A stretch of DNA of 64,000 bases from contig OX419757.1 in the NCBI GenBank assembly GCA_948567375.1, positions 12,662,974 through 12,726,973 on the forward strand. Direction: 5' to 3'. Positions 59,601 through 64,000 of the stretch are shown in pieces. The DNA is from Lunularia cruciata. Taxonomy: Eukaryota > Streptophyta > Marchantiopsida > Lunulariales > Lunulariaceae. Position 1 is the first letter of the stretch. Every line of letters begins with the position of its first letter. The notes under the pieces were generated by a model. It saw only the letters and a program-made list of their open reading frames with translations. It made no database searches and was not told the origin of the DNA. A program made the position numbers and the translations under genes.

Positions 59601-60620
59601 AGTGATCAGTAGGCTGGGATTATTCTCTAAGATGATCATTCACCATCCTTGATGAACCTCATAAGGAGAGGCATGGGGCAATGCACAACGCATATGCAAA
59701 AAGTGGTCTATCAGACATAAAAGTTACTAAGGCTGATAGTTTAAGACCTCTAGTGGTACTCCCTCTCATTCAATAGGATGTAATGAGCATAATGAAGAGA
59801 TAGTCTCATCATTGAGACTAGCCATAGAGAAAGGGTGTAAGGACTCATGCTGCTCTATTATACTCTCCTGCATGACCCAACATCCTACCCTATCATAATC
59901 AAATGGAATCTGTAGTATTTTGTGGTTGAACTTGTCTCCTATGATGTGCAGCTCATACGGACTCCTCCTATAGGGTGGTAGCCCAATCCCCTGCTCAGAA
60001 TCTACAAAATCTAGTAGCCACTTCTCTCTGCCCCGCACACCGCCCTCTAGTATAGCAAAGACATCATCATGGGAGTGATAGGAATAAGAACTATGCTAAG
60101 TCATCCATGAGATCATGAACCAATAGACCATGTAGTAAGCAAACAACATGTTTGTCCTCATCATGGAGTGTGTGGGGGGAAGTCTATGGAATAGGCATGG
60201 ACAAGGAAAACTAGTCTCAAATAACCCCAAAATACAAACAGTCTGAGATGCTAACCACTCATACGACTCGATCTGTATCCCAGTGCAGTCAACAAAGGGA
60301 TAAACAAAGTATGGATAATCCCAAGCGTCAATGATCTTATGCAATCATTTGCTTCATGTGAATATCCCATGTGGTCCAATCACAGTCCTTGTGCATCTTT
60401 CTCATATGAGTCGTTATCCCTTGCGAGGTAAAGAGTTGGTGATACACTAGCAATGATGTATCCCAGGCCATTCTGGACTGTCTCACATGGGGAAGTGAAA
60501 CCATAGCTAATGCAAGAATAATGATAATAACACATATTTTTGTTCTCCCTAGTTCCCATATTTGCAAAACCATAACACATGCACATACCATCTCACGTAA
60601 GTATATGTTAACTCTCAAGA
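59601..60620 (-). pseudogene. Unassigned minus-strand coding remnants upstream of the LINE RT
   Basis: Three short minus-strand frames: 59766-60038 (MRGREKWLLDFVDSEQGIGL), 60096-60344 and 60337-60618. They lie on the LINE strand just upstream of its RT and could be its 5' part, but no zinc finger or endonuclease motif was seen. A different decayed element is equally possible. Confidence 0.3.
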
Positions 60621-62632
60621 TGTTAAAAAACTATAAATCTCATAATTTTCAATTTATCTCTCCATAATTTCTAAACTAAATTCTGGTGAAATTAAATATG
60701 AAAACCTAGAGAATAAAATTGAAAAATCCAAACTCATCACTAAGGAATCACTCCAAACCTTAGAAAATCTTAATATCTTTCTACTAGATTCTGCGTAACC
60801 TTCAATTTTGAAACCAATGGAACCGAAACTAAAATTTATATTTACTCATGTGATACAAAGGAACCAGAAATAAAAAAAATGAAGAGAAACTACTTTTCAT
60901 TCATTCATGTGATACAAGCTAGTGTGCTCTAAAAAATTCCGGAATTTCTCTTCACTCCCTCCCCTGTCCCTTCAAACGGATCCCGCGTCCTCCCCTCCTG
61001 TATTAAACTCATGAGTGATATAATTATCGACAAGAATGAATGGAGAGTTATAAAGGTAAAGATAAACTCATGAGTGATATAATTATGAACAAGAATGAAT
61101 GGAGAGTTATAAAGGTAAAGATAACGAAAAAGTTTTTATGGCGAAAGGGAACGATTCCCTGTGATGTCATCGCTCTATATTGTTTTACGCGGAGGATAAC
61201 AAGAACGGGTCCTCGGTTTCGGGAATGGGGAGGAACAGTTTGAGGGTAGATCGAAAGCATCCAAAGTAACATTATTGACGATTATTTTACCGGGTTCAAT
61301 AAAATCCGACGAAATTTTCTTTTGGTCAACGAACAAGAGTATACAATATGAATGATGTTACGTTTGGGATCCCTTTCCATGACATAAAACCTGTCCCAGC
61401 AAACAATTTCCAGAACCGTTTGCACCATAGGTCCGAACGCAAGACATTCCCTCCTCTCTTTTAGCATTCCCGTGAAGCTGAATTCTGAAACAGCGCGTAT
61501 GTGGTGGCAGGTGTGATAGACGATCACAGCGAAATTCGAAGCTCTCTGATATCGGATTAAACTTACAGTCTAAAGCAAGATTGTAGAATTTCAATTTTCT
61601 CCCGAAATAGCAGAAGAGTTGTATGCGATGATCTTTACTAACAATAGTGGATATCCTTACAACGGAATACATAATATTTGAACATTAAAGCAACTAGCGG
61701 TCAGTGTGTTGGACACCGGAACTTAGATTAAACCTTCCTAACCGCTCCTGCTGCTATTGTTATAGCGGGTAGTACGCGTTAAATGTCTGGTCTACATATT
61801 TGGTGAAATCAAGTGTTTTAATATATTCTCGTCTAGATCTAGTCTACACATTTCCCGGCTGCAAGATTGCCTACTGAACTGCCATCCAAGACAACACGAA
61901 CGCGAGGGAGATCCACAAATTCACAATATAACAAACACCAAAACCAACATAACTATTTGTATTATTACAAGTATTAGTGAGTCTTGTTACGTTCGTCGGC
62001 ACGTATTGGGCAGGGCATCATTACACAAAATCTATTCAAAGAAAAAACTCATACATTGGAGAGTGTTCAAAATATCCAAGAAGTGCATACTAAGTTCGAA
62101 TTGCACTCGATAGCAAGAACTCTTTGAACTTCAAGTAACGATGAGCAGAGGTGATAAATCGTGTAGCCGTCCCGACTTATCATCACTCGTCATGGTCATG
62201 TTATGGAACTAAAGTGGCATTTGTTATGAGTGTTCCCGGTGGAGCAGTGTTTATTGCTGCTAGCATGACGGGTCTAGTGGACGGCTGAAAGAAGACCTTA
62301 AATTCATAGATGAATTTGAAGATTATAATTTATTTTAAAAACGAAAAACTTGAGAGAGAGCCCTTGTGACAGATTACTAAAGATAAAGATTGTAAAGATT
62401 ACTAACTAAAATGGTGCTAGTAGCTCTATGCTCAATAGCTTTATAACATAGCTTTATATAGCTGATTTCGCTAATAATTACCAATCCTCGTCGCTAATTT
62501 GCATCCCATGAACTTCCACTGCTGATTTACCAGTCTATTATGTACCGTAAACAAGAAAGCTAAGACTAATTGGCATGTATGTATGGACAGGAATGGTGAA
62601 CCAAATCGAGCCTACATTTCAGAAAGAACCTG
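60621..62632. other. Intergenic stretch left of the host gene
   Basis: No convincing gene. The part to 61000 is AT-rich. A 104-residue minus-strand frame at 61358-61672 has no motif. Beyond 61680 only scattered short frames occur. The final few hundred bases should contain the 3' UTR of the gene at 62633. A minus-strand AATAAA at 62250-62255 is a possible polyadenylation signal, about 380 bases after the stop. Confidence 0.4.
61005..61122. repeat. 59-bp tandem duplication
   Basis: Two head-to-tail copies, 61005-61063 and 61064-61122, each starting AAACTCATGAGTGATATAAT and ending AAAGGTAAAGAT. They differ by one or two bases, so the duplication is recent. Confidence 0.9.
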
Positions 62633-64000
62633 TTAAAGAACCTCCGAGCGCGCAAGCTTGGAAATTGAACAAAATGAATTACAATGAAGACATCGGAAAT
62701 GGTGGCTTTGATATTCTGGACGATGGATGATGTTTGGGGCTTCTTTCTCGTTGATGTGATCGTAGAAGAGAATAGGATTGAACGGAGGAGCGCTTGGTGT
62801 GTAGTTATCCATGTACATGTTGAATGGGTGGTCATTGGGAAAGCTCTCAAGCTCCGCCTTCTGATTAGGCTTAGAAGCAGGAGTTTCCCTCCACGATCCC
62901 AATTCAGATGGTCCAAGAATTATGCTTCCCAAAGAAGTATTTTCCTCACAATCGCTTTTCGCACCGATATCCATAGTAACTGCATTTGAGGAGTAAGTCG
63001 CAAAGACGCTCAATGGTGGACAAGACCTGTCCGAAAAGCTACTTTGTGTCGATGTTTTGGCGGCATACAGCTCTGTTACCTCACCGAGTGGATGTTGATT
63101 TGATGACATTGGACTGTCGTCCGGTTGAGTAGTTTGAGTGTTCATAACGTATTGTTTCTGAGTCACTTCTGTTGCAGCTGCAAGCTCCGGCAAGACAAAT
63201 ACTGAAGCTCGGTCGTCTCTATCTACTTGGACGTAGTTCTGTACCTCAATATTTGTTGCGGAATCACCCTCATCAGGAGGAATTTCGAAACTCAAAAGTT
63301 TTGAGCCTTCAAATGTATTGATCAGGGGTTGGGCATTGCTTGGTGGGCGTGAATCCAAGACCTCGGCTGAATCTTGGGATACAAGGTGAGTTGGTCTTCC
63401 TGGAGTTGTGTTAGAGGATGCCTTTAAATCTTTTTGGTCACTGGTAACCAATCCTCCATGTGAAAGATTTATATGTACCTGCTGTCGAGAGGTCCACATG
63501 TTTTTTGAATCACTCGACGTCCATGTGTTACCTGGAGGAGTTTGGGTGCTATTCCACGTTGTAAAATTGTCATTTTGCGAGCGGTTGGCAGACTTTAGAC
63601 TTGAGGTTCTGAAACCTCCGATATGGAAAATATCACTCGCTACTTGCACCGCGCCGTCAGCAGCATCTTCAATCTCATTTGCCATCATGTAGGGGAATGA
63701 TCCTCCGGAAGGTGAATGAAATTCGAATGTGTCAATCCCCACGGGTTCTGTAATCTCGCTACAGCTCACTGCTGCAACTTCCTGCTGGTTGCTTGCACTC
63801 TCCTCGAGTCTAGTAGTCATCAATGTAGCGCAGTCTGTGCTAGCTAACTGTACTGGTTCAAACACGGATGGTAGGATTCCGTTATCTGAAGTCCCCCACA
63901 CTGGTTGATGGTCACATGAGGCATCAACCGAACTTGGATCAGGGTAAAGTGTTACAGCCCCGGTTGTCAGCTCAATATGATGATCACCAGACTCTGGCAG
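62633..64000 (-). CDS. Probable host gene, last exon, unknown protein (partial)
   Basis: One open minus-strand frame runs from the right edge (the first visible residues are LPESGDHHIELTTGAVTLYP) to a TAA at 62633, about 455 codons, with no start visible, so the gene continues beyond 64000. The product is Ser/Thr/Asn/Gln-rich with acidic patches and looks largely disordered (for example TTWNSTQTPPGNTWTSSDSK). No catalytic motif, membrane segment or named domain was recognised. The C-terminus has an aromatic and proline-rich stretch (FNMYMDNYTPSAPPFNPILF) and ends KLARSEVL. Codon use and the lack of breaks over 1.4 kb contrast with the decayed elements nearby and support a working gene. A regulatory or transcription-related protein would fit the composition, but this is a guess. 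Confidence 0.65.
   Translation of the reverse strand: MPESGDHHIELTTGAVTLYPDPSSVDASCDHQPVWGTSDNGILPSVFEPVQLASTDCATLMTTRLEESASNQQEVAAVSCSEITEPVGIDTFEFHSPSGGSFPYMMANEIEDAADGAVQVASDIFHIGGFRTSSLKSANRSQNDNFTTWNSTQTPPGNTWTSSDSKNMWTSRQQVHINLSHGGLVTSDQKDLKASSNTTPGRPTHLVSQDSAEVLDSRPPSNAQPLINTFEGSKLLSFEIPPDEGDSATNIEVQNYVQVDRDDRASVFVLPELAAATEVTQKQYVMNTQTTQPDDSPMSSNQHPLGEVTELYAAKTSTQSSFSDRSCPPLSVFATYSSNAVTMDIGAKSDCEENTSLGSIILGPSELGSWRETPASKPNQKAELESFPNDHPFNMYMDNYTPSAPPFNPILFYDHINEKEAPNIIHRPEYQSHHFRCLHCNSFCSISKLARSEVL

Noticed and set aside
62684-62989. Plus-strand frame of 101 residues and other frames opposite the right-edge gene
   Set aside because: Overlap a long clean minus-strand exon; antisense shadows.
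1-64000. tRNA, rRNA, riboswitch or bacterial-type operon signals
   Set aside because: None seen on reading both strands. The only tRNA-like signals are primer-binding sites of the retroelements.

Overview
The window looks like nuclear DNA of a land plant with a large, repeat-rich genome. The signs are several classes of plant Ty3/gypsy LTR retrotransposon nested in one another, one initiator-Met tRNA primer site, decayed LINE reverse transcriptase, and a single plausible host exon at the right edge. The lineage is not certain. The LINE type and the fungus-like gypsy family suggest a non-flowering plant (fern, lycophyte, conifer or bryophyte), but this is inference. No rRNA, tRNA, CRISPR or bacterial operon structure was seen.

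About 46.5 kb (2685-49219) is one nest of insertions that can be resolved from LTR ends and target-site duplications (TSDs). The outermost element, B (minus strand, chromodomain gypsy, TSD GTATT), is split twice. Element A1 (4602-19880, minus) sits in its integrase zinc-binding region and itself holds A2 (11728-19541) inside one LTR. Element C (21742-46547, plus, TSD CCAT) sits in B's protease region. C holds a solo LTR of family D (26531-29405), a solo A LTR (29535-30226) and a full A copy, A3 (30302-40751). A3 holds a second D solo LTR (37434-40113) in its own 5' LTR. LTR-pair divergence counted by eye falls in the order the nesting requires: B about 14%, C about 6%, A1 about 4%, A3 about 3.5%, A2 about 2%. 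All are fossils with multiple breaks.

Three things stand out. C has a pol resembling a fungal (basidiomycete-like) gypsy lineage rather than the usual plant ones. C and D LTRs are 1.7-3.1 kb long because of internal minisatellites, and D is a diverged, antisense relative of C that shares the LTR ends but carries different arrays. Family A has an additional zinc-knuckle reading frame between the primer site and gag.

Flanking the nest (1-2679 and 49225-54870) are decayed copies of a repeated protein-coding family that I cannot name. One copy holds a triplicated 117-bp unit that ends in a perfect 24-bp-arm palindrome. From 54.9 to 57.2 kb the DNA is AT-rich, then carries a degenerate minisatellite. 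From 57.25 to about 59.6 kb lies a decayed LINE on the minus strand. From 60.6 to 62.6 kb no gene is seen. From 62633 to the right edge is the last exon of a probable host gene on the minus strand, of unknown identity.
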